Shown here: one piece after another, positions 10,226-20,888 of the stretch | Numbering within the stretch: the first letter of the stretch is position 1 | Layout: each line of letters starts with the position of its first letter | Source of the DNA: Portunus trituberculatus | Lineage: Eukaryota > Arthropoda > Malacostraca > Decapoda > Portunidae | Assembly (NCBI RefSeq): GCF_017591435.1 | Contig: NC_059304.1 | Span: forward strand, 29,198,520-29,262,519 | Direction of reading: 5' to 3' | Length of the DNA stretch: 64,000 nt | Made by a program: the position numbers and the translations under genes | The notes under the pieces: model-generated | What the model was told of the DNA's origin: nothing | The model's database searches: none | Seen by the model: only the letters and a program-made list of their open reading frames with translations

Positions 10226-11931
10226 CAGGGAACCCCTACTTAACGAAGGGGTTACATTCCTAAAAAACCCTTTATTAAACGAAACTTCGTTAAGTGAACC
10301 AAGTTTAACTCCTGACTTGAACTTCCATTGAGAGTAAACAAAGCGAGAGTGCATCATAGTACAGTGAAAGGTTTAATGAAAGTAAAATTTATGAAGTTAA
10401 ACATTTAGGTGGTTTAATTTAAGTCATTATAATGTACACTAATGTATGTATGTAAGTAACTTTATAATGTTGATCTTAAATTTATGAACGGAGGGAGAGT
10501 GAAACGGGAAAGACACTAACCGGCAACCTGTGGAATGTAAACAAAGGCTGCATCATTGTATCACATACAAAACTTATGTACCACATCTTCACAAGGCTTT
10601 CCATTTTATCCATTGTAGAGTCACGAGTTCAGGTGGTTCTTTAAGCTTGCAAGGAAGATACAGTCTCACCAGCCTTCTTAACCCGTAAACTGCGCCAGAC
10701 ATCTTAAGATGCTATGTGACCAAATGCGCCAGACATCTTAAGATGACAGGTTTTCTAAGCTGTATTTCAAAAGTTCCCGCACAGCCACCGTAAAATCCAA
10801 TGAAGATCATGTGGCAACATCATCCCTCTTTCACTTCAAGCGGCTTCATATAGGCATTACTATCTCAGTCAGCCTTAGGCAGTCATGGAAGACGGTAATT
10901 CATGATCATCTTCCGATACTGGCCAGCCTCCTGGCTCCCACATTCATGGCCATGGGGGAGGCAGATGTCGTAAAAAGGACGAGATAGTAAAAGAAAGCTT
11001 GCACTAGGCCCTGATGATGTAGATTATCTACAGTAATCAACTTCTGGTGCTGTGAGAAAGCCCAAGAGATGCCGTAAACACCCTCCTGCCTCTCAAGGTC
11101 ACGAGTGCACTGAAGAATGTCAAGTACCAATGTGTGCTGTATTTTGTTTCACTGAGTATCACACACTGAAACAATACTGAATAACACCATGCTGCAAACT
11201 ATAAATAGTTTTGGATAAAGGGAGAAAAAATCAAACATGATTGGGAAATGCAGAATGATTGATCTCTTTGCCACCCTCCTGGCTCCTGTCACTGGCCCCC
11301 ACTTCCCAAAGAACTTCAGCCAGCCATCACTGCCACACAATGTAATTTTTTTCATTTTTTGTTTCAATTTTCAGTGCTCTACTTGTCTCCTTTGAGTTTC
11401 ATAAGATCAAAGATAGTTTTCAAGCAAGTTGATTTTTTGCCATTTTTTGCGCACCCTGCAGCTGTCCTGAAATCATAATTGCACAGTTTAAGGGTTAATA
11501 GAGTCTGCTGACTTGAAAATAGTAGAGACAGTAGATGGAGTCAAGATGGTGGCTAGCAATGCTATTAATTTTCTCACCTCTCTCATGCCTGTGAGAATAA
11601 GAGATTTCCTGGTCTCTCTTAGCAACGCTAGGTGACATTGCAGGGCGTTTTGGTGGTAAGTTGAGCGAGGGAAAACGAGCTGCTGCTGATGCTGTTATTG
11701 TTTTGAACAGGGGGAGTGAGTGGTGTGCGTGTTGTCCACGAGGCGCTGGTGTATTCAAAAGCCTGTCGGCTTGCGTGATACAGCGGTGTTTTCAAACTTG
11801 GAAAAAATTTCCTGGATAAAACTTCGTTAAAGCAAGTTTGGTGTTCATTAAACGAGCAGATGGTAGTAAAAGGAAACCTTCGTTGTAGCGAAATTTCATT
11901 GTGTGAACCTTCGTTAAGCGGGGGTTGCCTG
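10226..11931. mobile_element. Inner TA-flanked DNA transposon
   Basis: Termini CAGGGAACCCCTACTTAACG and, inward from the right, CAGGCAACCCCCGCTTAACG (17 of 20). TA duplicated at 10224-10225 and 11932-11933. It landed inside the right terminal repeat of the outer element: joining the flanks restores that repeat. Without its own insertion (10678-11498) it is about 885 bases and has no coding capacity I can see. Termini resemble Tigger/mariner-type MITEs. Confidence 0.75.
10678..11498. mobile_element. TTAA-flanked piggyBac-like element (TTAA-3), innermost of the nest
   Basis: TTAA at 10678-10681 and 11495-11498. The left end reads TTAACCCGTAAACTGCGCC; reading inward from the right it is TTAACCCTTAAACTGTGC. 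Subterminally, CGCCAGACATCTTAAGATG, with palindromic ATCTTAAGAT, occurs twice near 10695 and 10727. The left end shares TTAACCCGTAAACTGCG with the right end of TTAA-2, so the two are related. 821 bases, non-coding apart from short minus-strand frames without motifs. Confidence 0.75.
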
Positions 11932-11947
11932 TATTGAGTCTACACTG

Positions 11948-11984
11948 TATATGTAATTATAACAGCACAGACATACATTTAGTA
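11948..11984 (+). repeat. Left LTR of the gypsy element, second part
   Basis: Continues 9188-9388 after the nested insertion; matches the ATGTAATCATAACAGCATAG segment of the right LTR. It ends where a Tigger-type terminus begins after TA at 11983-11984. Confidence 0.65.
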
Positions 11985-12799
11985 CAGGTTGAACCTCCTT
12001 AATCCGGTATTCTTTCATCCGGCAACACCTGTAATCTGGCAAAATTTTTGTTTACCGGAATTTTTGAATTGGCCGAAGTAATTTGCCAGACTGCCACTAG
12101 GACGCTGCGGCACTGTACTGTGTTTTGGAGCCCGGGCATTCTGAGTCAAATTTGGATCAGTACCACGCTGCCGCTCATTGCAAGCACCACCTCCCAGGTG
12201 CATAAACATTTTATTCTGTAATATTTGCCCCTAAACATGGCTTCCAAGTGACCAGGAAGTGAGTGTTGTGTGTGAACCAAAGAAAAAGTGCAAACATGTG
12301 ACAATATTTGTGTAACACAAAGTGGACCTATTGAGGAAGCTAGATAAAGGTGTTTCAGTGCGGAGCCTATGCCAACAGTACAACATTGGCTCATCAACCG
12401 TCTATGATATAAAAAAGCAGAAGAATCAACTTCTCAAGTTTTACAGTTAGTGTGAGAGCAAGAAGAACATGGAGGTTCGTAGAACACTAAAGGAGGATAA
12501 AAGCAGTGATTTAGACAGTGCTCTCATACAATGGTTTAAGCTTCTGCACGCTGGTAATGTCCCTGTGTCCAGTGAGATGATAATGGCGCAGGCAAAAATT
12601 TTCGATGCTGAACTTAATTTATGTGTTTTTCTATATACTTCTGCATGTATATTTTTCATGTACAACTATCATATATCAAAACAATATTACAGCCACTTGT
12701 ATAATGCAGGGTAAGTATATAGAGGGTGTTTTGGGGACCACTTATAGTTCGGAATTTTCCATGGTCCAGCAAGTCTAAGGGCCGGTGGTTGCCAGATTT
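11985..12799 (+). mobile_element. Tigger/pogo DNA transposon fragment
   Basis: Starts after TA with CAGGTTGAACCTCCTTAATC, the typical Tigger terminus, and carries a transposase N-terminus (12271-12640). The catalytic part is missing: after 12640 the sequence turns AT-rich, then GTCCAGCAAGTCTAAGGGCC near 12760 looks like degraded terminal sequence. The right terminus itself is not seen; the element abuts another Tigger-derived repeat at 12800. Confidence 0.75.
12271..12640 (+). pseudogene. Tigger transposase DNA-binding N-terminus
   Basis: Plus-strand reading holds a CENP-B-type helix-turn-helix: KVDLLRKLDKGVSVRSLCQQ followed by YNIGSSTVYDIKKQKNQL, then the second HTH region with DSALIQWFKLLHAGNVPVSS and AQAKIFDAEL. 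A stop interrupts between the two parts near 12447 and a new frame from 12469 includes the second. This domain binds transposon ends. The DDE catalytic domain is absent, so the gene is a remnant. Confidence 0.8.
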
Positions 12800-13720
12800 A
12801 TTTACCTTTCACTCGCCATGTATTCTATCGGATGATGTCCCTCCCAAAGCTAAGGGACAGTAGGGATTTCAGCCCTTACTCATCTTCCGCTGAGTGGGCT
12901 GACGAGGATAAGACATCATCGTCTGCACTGTCGGAAGCGGATGTAGCTGTAGCAGGGTCAGCACATTTTACTGGTTTGAAGAAAGAGGATATGGAGGAAG
13001 GGCCAGCTGCAGAACTGTCGGCAGCAGATGTTGAAGGGCCATTTGTAGCAGGGTTGGCAGGTGTGACAAGGATGGCATGTCTGACTGGCTTGAAGAAAAA
13101 GTAGATGGAGGACTGTTTTTTTTTTTATTTTTCATCATAGATTTCTTGATAAATCTGGACACTTTTCTCTGCGTCATGAGCCGCTTTGCTACTCCTGGCA
13201 GGATTTGGGTCACGTTCCTTTAGGGTTTCCAGAGCTTTTTCAATACCACCGAGACATTCTCTAAGAGTTTTGATGTCCAGGCCACACACAGGTTCTTCTT
13301 CCTCGTCTCCCTCTTTTTCTGCCTCCTGTGATGCCTTGTCTGGCTCTATAAGTTCACCATTTGAGAGAGGTTCAGCATGGTTTTCCAAAAGATCTTGAAC
13401 ATCATCATCATCAACTTCATCGAAGCCAGCCCTATGGCACAGATTTACTATGTCATTTCTGATCGCACCGATGTCGTCTTCAGCGAAGCCTGGGAAGTCA
13501 TGCGCACATTCTGGCTGTATATTATTCCACGCCAAGTTCATGGTAGACGTCTTTACTTCGTCTCAAGACGACTTGATGTTATCTAAGGCGTGCTTGATGT
13601 TATACGACTTCCAACATTCTCTGATAGTGTGCTTGCCAGGCCCATCTGTGCCCTTTTACAGTTGCTGCATGGTTTGCCACTGGTAGTAGGCTTTAAATGT
13701 TTGCCATGATTATTATGAAT
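12800..13720 (-). mobile_element. Second Tigger-like element, 3' part, minus strand
   Basis: Contains the C-terminal part of a Tigger-type transposase (13125-13622) and a 3' segment down to 12800 that is also found inverted at 62-165. The catalytic region upstream is absent. Sequence from 13720 to 13976 has no clear coding signal. An open plus-strand frame at 12832-13104 lies antisense to this and is considered chance. Confidence 0.65.
13125..13622 (-). pseudogene. Tigger transposase C-terminal region
   Basis: On the minus strand, YNIKHALDNIKSS, a stop, then TMNLAWNNIQPECAHDFPGF, an acidic FDEVDDDDVQDLLENHAEPL block and a C-terminal tail ending near 13125. This order (NIKxAxxN, W..L.PE, GFxEVxEEDVxELLExHxxPL) is that of TIGD1-like/Tigger transposases, from knowledge of the family. 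It is distinct from the N-terminal remnant at 12271-12640, which lies on the other strand. No catalytic DDE residues are present. Confidence 0.8.
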
Positions 13721-13976
13721 ATATTTGTGCTTACAATAGAGATAACAGGCTCCAAGGGTGGTCAAGTTAAAGTCAGTACTGTGAGTGGTGGGGAGGTGTG
13801 GCGAGGATGACGTCATCACCCCTGCTCCCCGGCGCTGGGCCCTCTCGGATGACATGAGCGGATACTGTATCCGTGAAATTTTCTTACTGTATATTGAATC
13901 GAGGGTAGTAATTTCCAAATACTGTAACTGTGATTTTACCAGATAAAGAACTACCGAATAACGAGGACTTACTGTA

Positions 13977-15183
13977 CAGGGGATCCTCGTGATTCGACCA
14001 TTAGCAGTTTGAATTATCGCCAATTTGAACTCAGTTAATTAATACCCAATCCTCAAGGTTTGACTGACTGACTCGCCAATTTGACATTCATATCTCATGT
14101 GCCACCCACCTGGTCAAACCTGCCACCACCCTAAATTTGCCACAAACCCGCCAGGCGGAAGTGTAAACCAACACTATCCTGTGTCGTCGCTAAGGCAGCA
14201 TCATACTGGCACTTTTCCATCAACTTTCAGAAGACTGTCAACTTTTGTTGACTCTGGTCATCACACGCAAGCTCATTTCTGCCTTTGTCATGTTTGTCAA
14301 CTGTAAACAAACATGGCGGCCCCTTCACCCCCAGCAAGCTATTGCTATATTTTCGTTGCTATTTTTGGCCTTTAATGCTCTCTATGAGAAAGTCTTCAGA
14401 CAGCTTTGTCCACTCATAAACAACAGAGCTGTTCATCTTGGCCAGTTGTTCTTTGGAAGTTCCGCCTTGGAACGTCGCAGTCCCAGACAAATGTAAACAA
14501 ACAACTGAACAACTTTTCAGTGTTAGGCAAGGACAAAAAATATATATATACAAATATATTTACATCTACTTATCAAGATTCTATTGATTTGAGATCATAG
14601 CATAATTCCAATTAACAAGAAAATTCATTTTATTATAAAAGTGATAATTAGAAACCGTAGATCTTATTTTGACTAAAAATTGACACTAGAGGAAAGCGAT
14701 GCGTTTCGTCTGACTCAAGACAATGGAAAGCAACCTCCAGCCCCAGCCCTAAGAAGCACTATTTCCTGCCTTTCAAAGATAAGCTTGAGCTTATAAGAAA
14801 GTGGAGGCAGGTATAGCTCAAAGTGTCATTGCAGTGCAAATGGGTATCCCTAGATCAACAGTATCAACAATTTGGAAGAACAGGGACAAGTACCATGTGA
14901 CCGCTGCAAGTGTTTTTATTTCCAAAAATGTACTGTACAGCACTCTAATGTGTTTTATAAAAAAAGTTAAATATAGATGAAGCTTTTAATAGTAATGATT
15001 CAGTCTAAGTTATTGTTTTTTAGAGGTTATAGTGATGTTTTGGGGGGTCTAGGCTGGAGGTTGGTACCCTATCCCTCCTAATTCTTAAGTATCTTATGGG
15101 AAAAATTGCTTCACGTTTTGAATAAACGCTGATTTGACTGATGAAAAACCGCCCTAATCCCATCGAATTGCGAGGATCCCCTG
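13977..15183. mobile_element. Complete-ended defective Tigger element, 1.2 kb
   Basis: Flanked by TA (13975-13976 and 15184-15185); termini CAGGGGATCCTCG and its exact inverse CGAGGATCCCCTG. It interrupts the gypsy gag just before 15185. The interior includes a degenerate transposase N-terminus (14725-14895); the catalytic domain is deleted. Since both ends are preserved, it could have moved with transposase supplied by a related element. Confidence 0.85.
14725..14895 (+). pseudogene. Tigger transposase HTH remnant
   Basis: Translation gives KDKLELIRK, a one-base frameshift, then EAGIAQSVIAVQMGIPRSTV and STIWKNRDKY, a CENP-B/Psq-type helix-turn-helix as at the start of Tigger transposases. 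The frameshift is near 14804. Nothing of the catalytic domain follows before the terminus at 15183. Confidence 0.75.
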
Positions 15184-15185
15184 TA

Positions 15186-15860
15186 CAGGGGAAGGTAAGA
15201 CATGCTTTCCAGTCTCTCAACTATACTTCTAATGACAGATTTGATGTTATAGTGTCAACAGCTGAATCCAAATTAAAGGAGGGAAAAGAGGGAATGTCCA
15301 TTACGATGACAGTTACTGAGAATGTGCAGGTAGAGTCTTACGATGCAGTAGTGGGGAGCTGTCCTCTAATTTGTTCCTATTGTAACAAAAAAGGGCATCA
15401 CAAGAAGAGATACCTAAAGTGAAAGAGCGATCAAAAGAAGGCTGCGTTAGAGGTGGGTGTTGCCTCACCACCAGCACAGGCAGCCCCTGCAAGGCAGGGG
15501 AAAGCACTGTCACCAAGGCCTAATAATTCTACATCCACTCACACTTGTGCTACAATTTTTACATACCTACCCTCAAACTTCAACATCCATTCCTCCTCTT
15601 CCCCATCCTCATCTTTCTATTCCTCCTCTTACTCCTCCTACTTCTGCAACTGGCAGATTTGCCACAACCCACCATCAGATGAGCACTTCCTCTTCCCCAC
15701 AAATCTACTTTTGCCTTGTCCATGGTTATGGGCGTCACTCATCAGATTGTTGCCGACAGATTGCACAAATGCAGGAGGAAACAGATGCGCGATGTGTTGC
15801 TGGTTCTTAGCTGGAGGGGGAAGCCGCACACCCCGCGACCAAAACCCAACTTAGGATGTC
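15186..15860 (+). pseudogene. Gypsy gag remnant with zinc knuckle
   Basis: Immediately after the Tigger element the frame reads QGKVRHAFQSLNY, resembling the end of a retrotransposon gag domain, and then a knuckle CSYCNKKGHHKKRY in which the final Cys is replaced by Arg. A stop follows at 15422. Low-complexity Pro/Ser-rich sequence continues to about 15860. Gag forms the particle in intact elements. The upstream gag sequence is missing or displaced by the Tigger insertions. Confidence 0.6.
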
Positions 15861-15867
15861 CAGACGA

Positions 15868-16069
15868 TGAATCTGCATTCGCAGGCACAAACGACTTAGC
15901 CATTTACTACAGTATTGTCGCTGCCTGTGATCAGTCCACTATCATGGCTCTACCTACAAAGATAGGATCATGCACTCTCTCCTTGGCCATGGACACTGCT
16001 ACCACTGTGAATGTCCTCTCGGAGGACTCATTTAGAGCTATCAAACAATACTTTCATGGTGGGCAGTGA
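15868..16069 (+). pseudogene. Gypsy aspartic protease remnant
   Basis: Frame 15716-16069 carries IGSCTLSLAMDTATTVNVLS, which looks like a retropepsin active-site region with DTA in place of the usual DSG/DTG, followed by a SEDSFRAIK segment. The loss of the Gly position suggests it is inactive. Position between gag knuckle and RT fits the Ty3/gypsy order. Sequence from 16070 to 16924 is further pol linker, broken into frames 16191-16463 and 16460-16816. Confidence 0.6.
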
Positions 16070-16924
16070 CCATTACGCCAGAGTGATTTAAACCTACGAG
16101 GGATGACTGGCTCAGCTTTGAGCATTTTAGGAATGGTTACTTTACCCATGTGCATAAAAAGAGGGCTACCCATTCATTACTTAGAATTCTATGTCACCTA
16201 AATTTAACTTCCATCTTTCAACTGATGGACTTCTGGGGTTGTCAGATAAGAAGCTCCTTGATATGCAAGTCCTTCCAAACCGTAATTTAGTCACAATTCT
16301 GGGAAGGACACTTCAGGCCATGCAGGAACCTATGCCATTATTTCTTCGCCATGACACAATGCGAAGAAGCGGGGAAAAATGTGGTGAGAGTCCCTTGCAT
16401 ATACTGCCATCGGTTCATGTGTTTCCTCCTACTTTCACATCACCTCTCAAATTGGAGAGGTGATGTGGTTACCCACCGTGGTGGGTAACCATGAGATTCC
16501 AGATCACATAGCAATGCGTATCCCCATCACAGTGCCTAATGCACCAGTTATCAGTGATATATATTTCAGTGGGCCTTGTAAACTTCAGTGCCTTGCAGTA
16601 CAGTCCACGCTTTCCATAGTTCAGGAAGGTAATGTCACTTCTGCATTAGTGGTGAATGTTATAAGAGGACCAGTACATGTGAAACTTTGTCTCTACCTTG
16701 GCGACGGATTGGTTTACAATCAAAAGGTGTTGCCTAGCCTCTTAGAGTTTCCTACAGTTTGTGTCGCATGGTATCATCCATCTCTGACAATGAGCTGGGG
16801 TTGGGCTCGCCCCTAAGTTCACTTGCCAAAGTTGTGGATCATCTGGAGCTGAAGCAGTCGCTATTGGATATTTTTGAGGAACACTGAGACGTGATACCGT
16901 CCCCTGGCAAGCCCCTTTAGTAGT

Positions 16925-17660
16925 ATGGAGCATGCCGAACACCATATTCTTCTCAAACCAAACACTAAACCAGTTTACATTCTAGCTTACAGAGTACTTC
17001 ACAGTCAGAAGGAAATAGTGGATGAGCAAGTCAAAGAGATGCTTCATCAAGGAGTGATCGAACACACTCATTCCCCCTGGAACAGTCCCCTCTTCCTTGT
17101 TCCTAAAAAGGGTGGTAGTTTTCATCTAGTCATGATTTTGGGAATGTAAATGAGGTCAGAGAGGATGGTCATTAGCCTCTACCGGTCCTGAGTGACTTGC
17201 TTATGTCCTTAGGTGGTGGTAATACCATTAGTTTGGACTTGCTGTCAGGGTACTGGCAGGTACCTCGGGCAAAGGAGTCCTGAGAAATAAGTGTTTAGCA
17301 CACCATCAGGGCACTATCAGTGGTTGCACTTGCTGTTTGGTCTGAAGTCTACACCACTTACATTCCAGTGGATGATCAATACATTGTTTGCGGGCATGTT
17401 AGGTAATTCTGTATAAGCCTATTTGGATGACATCATCATCGTCAGTAAATCTGTTGACTCACACCTTCAAACTTTGTGTTCAGTTTTGCAGCAACTGCAT
17501 GAAGCCGCCTGTTGAGTAACACTGTCAAAATGCAAGTTTTGAAGTCCAAAATCATCTTTTTAGGGCATATTGTCTGTAGTGAGGGAATCCACACAATGGA
17601 TGATAAAGTGTCTGCAGTCAAAAATTTTTCACCACCAAGAATCATTGAAAATGTTTAGCA
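16925..17660 (+). pseudogene. Gypsy reverse transcriptase
   Basis: Frame 16925-17149 has EMLHQGVIEHTHSPWNSPLF and LVPKKGGS, the RT fingers motif. Other frames continue with SLDLLSGYWQVP, LFGLKSTPLTFQWMIN and YLDDIIIVS (YLDD at 17420-17431), then KCKF and FLGHIV. At least three frameshifts and a stop in the YWQVP region disable it. The motif order is standard Ty3/gypsy. Confidence 0.8.
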
Positions 17661-18200
17661 AGTTACTACAGACCTTTTATTAAGGATTTTGCCAAACTTG
17701 CATCACCACTCAATCAGATACTCAAGGACATTTCCTTTCATTGCAGTGCTGCACAGGAGTGCAGTTTCCAGGATTTAAAAACAGCCCTCAATGCAGGCTC
17801 CAGTTCTAGCATTCCCTCACTTCTCATTACCTTTTGAACTCTACACAGACTCATCCTCTTTAGGGCTTGGCACAGTGCTGACTCAGAAGACACATAGGGG
17901 GTAAAAATCGTGTGATTGCCTATGCAAGTAGGGTTCTTAACTCCGCAGAAGCAAACAACTCGGTCATGCATCAAGAAGCTTTAGCTATCATCTAGGCTCT
18001 TACTCATTCTCATTTCTAAGATCTAATTCTCAGGTACTCAATCACAGTCTTCACAGATCATGTCACCATCACAAGTGTTTTCAAGGGATAATCTCAGTGG
18101 CAGACTTGCATGCTGGTATCTTACATTGCAGGAATACTCTCCTCAGTTCAAGTACCTTCCAGGCTGTGCAAATCTCGTAGCCAATGCTTTAACACGGAAT
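17661..18200 (+). pseudogene. Gypsy RNase H region
   Basis: Broken frames include ELYTDSSSLGLG-like residues near 17840 (catalytic Asp region), then NRVIAYASRVLNSAEANNSV, HQEALAI and FTDHVTITSVFKG. The end includes QFKYLPGCANLVANALTR, the usual RNase H C-terminal motif (GxxNxxADALSR) with Asp replaced by Asn. Multiple stops. Confidence 0.75.
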
Positions 18201-19114
18201 GTTCCAGTGAGAGCAGTCTATCAACCATCCCCAGTACATAATTTTTCTCTCCAGGAACTCAGCATAGAACAGCATATGCATGAGACATGGGGGAAAGTAA
18301 TTTATGCTCTGGAATCTGATCTTTCCACCTTGCCCTCCTTACATGTACCCTTTTCAAAATTATTTTTTCCTCCATCTAATGTCTTACGCAGGCAAGGCCC
18401 AAAAGAAGATGGAGGCAAAGTTCTTTTGGTTATTCCAGAAGTTTTCATTCCAGTCATTCTACAACTTGTGCAAGATTATCCTACAGCTGGACATCCAGGT
18501 CTCAACAAAATTCTGGCTGCTGTCTGTCATGCATACTATTGGCTTCATGTGAGAGTAGAAGTTGTTGATTATGTTTCGCGTTGCGTTAGCTGTGCTAAGC
18601 ATAAGGATGTTACATCTAGTCCTGCGCCTATGCTAGGATACCCACCACCTACACAACCATGGGATGTAGTTGAAATGGACCTTCTGCAGTTTCCTAAGAG
18701 TCGCTAAGGCTCCCAGTACCTCTTTGTTTGTGGTGATCACTTCTCTCATTTTGTACTTTTGTTCCCAATAATAGCTAAGACAGAGCCTGCAATTGCACAT
18801 GTGCTAGTTATGCATTTGATCTGTCCTTACACCACTCCACGTGTTCTCCTTAGCGATAATGGCATAGAGTTCAGAAATGCCTTGCTAACTGAGATCTGCG
18901 CTAAGTATAACATCAAACAGACGTTTACCATAGCTTACCATCTAAGTTCAGACCTGGTAGAGAGGGCGAATCGTAAGATCCTTGAAGCTCTCCATCATGT
19001 CGTCACTAGCTTCACAACAACTGGGAAGACTGGATCCCTCAGGTTGTGGATTGCATAAATGGTTTGGTATGTGAATTAACTGCAAAAACCCAGCACTATA
19101 TTCTCTATGGAGTA
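18201..19114 (+). pseudogene. Gypsy integrase, zinc-binding and catalytic core
   Basis: Frame 18060-18707 continues from RNase H into the zinc region: AGHPGLNK, YYWLHVRVEVVDYV and CVSCAKHK; the first zinc His appears replaced by Gln. Then VVEMDLLQFP (first catalytic Asp), a stop at 18705, and in frame 18759-19058 LLSDNGIEFRN (second Asp) and SSDLVERANRKI (catalytic Glu). So the DDE triad is visible but split by the stop. A SINE follows at 19115. Confidence 0.8.
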
Positions 19115-19437
19115 TTTTTTTTTTTTTTACGGTAAGGCCTATAGCGCCTGTAGGCACACTTGAAGAGTGTATTGGAAGCGCTGTTCAGCTTCCTCCCATT
19201 AGTGGCGCAGGCAATTTTATTTATAATGGTACCCATATTAGGGCCCATATCACTGCCCAAGCTCATCTTGAGTGTAACCACCTAGAACCTGGGTATCATG
19301 GTGATATGTAGGTAACTTTAAACCACTCGACAAATGGCAAAGTGTTTTAAGGCTGTACGTGGTGGGATTTGAACCTACGCGTGGACGTCTGCCCGATCCC
19401 ATGCTCACCACCTTATCCACTATGCCACCGCCTCCCT
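19115..19437 (-). mobile_element. tRNA-derived SINE with poly(A) tail, copy 1
   Basis: Minus-strand SINE: poly(T) at 19115-19128 is its poly(A) tail and the tRNA-like head is at the right. The B box on the minus strand is GGTTCAAATCC (19365-19375) and the A box lies at 19417-19427 (TGGCATAGTGG). The second copy at 46331-46652 matches along its length with few differences. It interrupts the gypsy integrase C-terminal region. Being short and non-coding it would depend on a LINE for movement; the partner is unknown. Confidence 0.85.
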
Positions 19438-19557
19438 ATATAAGAGGTTGCCATACAAATTGTTGGTGGGTCCCTCTAAGCCTGTCTATAACATAGATGA
19501 CTACTTTTCCCAGCATTTGCGACTTTTCACCGATATACATAAAAGGTTAGGGAGAAA

Positions 19558-19911
19558 TTGCTAGCTTCCAGAAATGAGATGATGCAGCAGCAACGTAGGC
19601 ATGTAACTCCTATCACTTTTAAAGTAAGAGATACGGTGATGGTTCAAGCACCTCCAAGGAAATCCAAATTGTCCCCTAAGTTCATGGGTCCATGCTTAAT
19701 TGCTAGTGAAGGTAATGGTAACAAGTTTGCAGTTTTCGATCCAGCTCTCAATACTGTAGAAATAGTTCACAGAGATACTCTCAAGAAAACTAAGGCTTCT
19801 GATCCATCTTTGGATAGTCACACTTGCACACCAAATAATCCTCCTCTGACCCCTGCCATCCTGCCTACTAGTCATCCTATTCACTCTTACAGTCTCAGAT
19901 TATGCTCCTAA
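19558..19911 (+). pseudogene. Gypsy integrase C-terminal domain
   Basis: A 117-residue frame with FKVRDTVMVQAPPRKSKLSP, KFMGPCLIASEG and VEIVHRDTLKK: the GPY/F-type module that ends many gypsy integrases (KxGDxV...KLxPKFxGPF). No chromodomain is seen. Followed by a Thr/Pro/His-rich tail to the stop at 19911. Confidence 0.75.
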
Positions 19912-20255
19912 AAACATGCACTGCAATATTAAATTTCCTCCACCCATACACCTTACACTAGCCATATGGGTTACCACGTTTTCTTTTCACGTCCACAACA
20001 CTCTCCAGCTTCCAAAGCCTACATTAACTTACCTCTGCCAACTCACTACCAATATACATAACTTTGATGTGTGTATGCTTCTACAGGCGTGTGTTACTAG
20101 TAATTTTCAAAATATCTCAGATTCTTTTATTACAGCTTTGGATGAGGATGTATAGTCATATTATCATTGTAGCGATTCCTCACATCCCCATTCAAAACCT
20201 CGTTGATGCCGGCAAGAGCATCGTAACTGATTCTCTTTTTCTTGTCACAAACTTA
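19912..20255 (+). other. Region after gypsy pol; possible third ORF remnant
   Basis: A short plus-strand frame (19916-20155, 79 codons) follows pol and could be a remnant of an envelope-like third ORF, as found in some gypsy elements, but no signal, fusion or transmembrane motif can be recognised. The sequence is cut by a MITE at 20256. Confidence 0.3.
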
Positions 20256-20577
20256 AGGGGCTATCACACTGGCCTTTGATACGCGGAACGCGGGCCATGG
20301 TTCTTGGTACGAAACCAGGAACACTATCACACACAAGCTGCCCGCGTTCTTGTTATGCTAGGCAAACGGCCCACCAACCAAGACAAAGCCTAATCAAAAT
20401 AAACCAGAACAAAACTATGCCGCTTATACCTCAGCCTGTGCTTTGTCCTGGAACTGCATTTGCACTTCCTCTTGTTGAACAAAAGTAAGTAGTATAAGAA
20501 ACTAGAGAAAAGCTGAGACGTGCAAGACAGCAACTTTACAGTCAGAGGTGGTTGCCATGAAGCCTAAACTATCGTCA

Positions 20578-20640
<63 letters not shown>

Positions 20641-20885
20641 ACCTTCCTAAATTGATGAAATATTATTTAATATTCCAATATGAAAAATTTTGTCACGTTC
20701 TTTTTAGTTCAAATAAAAGGTTTTTATTACATATATTATGTTTACTTTTCCATTGGGATAGCATACGGAGAACCGGGATGGATATGAAGCCATCCCAATT
20801 TGGTTCTGCTAATCCTGGGCAAGTTCTAGCTATCTGGAGTGGATGTTCCTGGTTCTGCATATCATAGGCCAGTGTGATAGGGCCT
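20256..20885. mobile_element. PIF/Harbinger-like MITE
   Basis: Inverted termini AGGGGCTATCACACTGGCCT and, inward from the right, AGGCCCTATCACACTGGCCT (18 of 20 identical). A 3-base TTA direct repeat flanks it (20253-20255 and 20886-20888), the usual PIF/Harbinger target. It is 630 bases, has no transposase and contains a (TA)n tract. It lies in the 3' region of the gypsy element. Confidence 0.8.
20578..20637. repeat. (TA)n microsatellite
   Basis: About 29 TA units inside the Harbinger-like MITE. Frames crossing it give alternating Ile-Tyr and are not genes. Confidence 0.97.
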
Positions 20886-20888
20886 TTA

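Larger units (their letters stand above)
9389..11947. mobile_element. Outer TA-flanked DNA transposon in the gypsy LTR
   Basis: Termini CAGTGGAGACTCAATACTCG on the left and, reading inward from the right after removing the nested element, CAGTGTAGACTCAATACTTG (18 of 20 identical). TA flanks both sides (9387-9388 and 11948-11949), the target of Tc1/mariner and pogo/Tigger elements. Inside, a segment near 9565-9650 recurs near 9804-9890. No intact transposase; 9910-10092 is a short open frame ending in an Asp-rich DDDWSSDDL run, of unknown origin. Non-autonomous. Confidence 0.75.

Noticed and set aside
12832..13104. 90-codon plus-strand frame with Ala/Glu-rich sequence that might look like a host exon
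   Set aside because: It is antisense to the 3' region of a minus-strand Tigger element and shares its start with the inverted repeat at 62-165.
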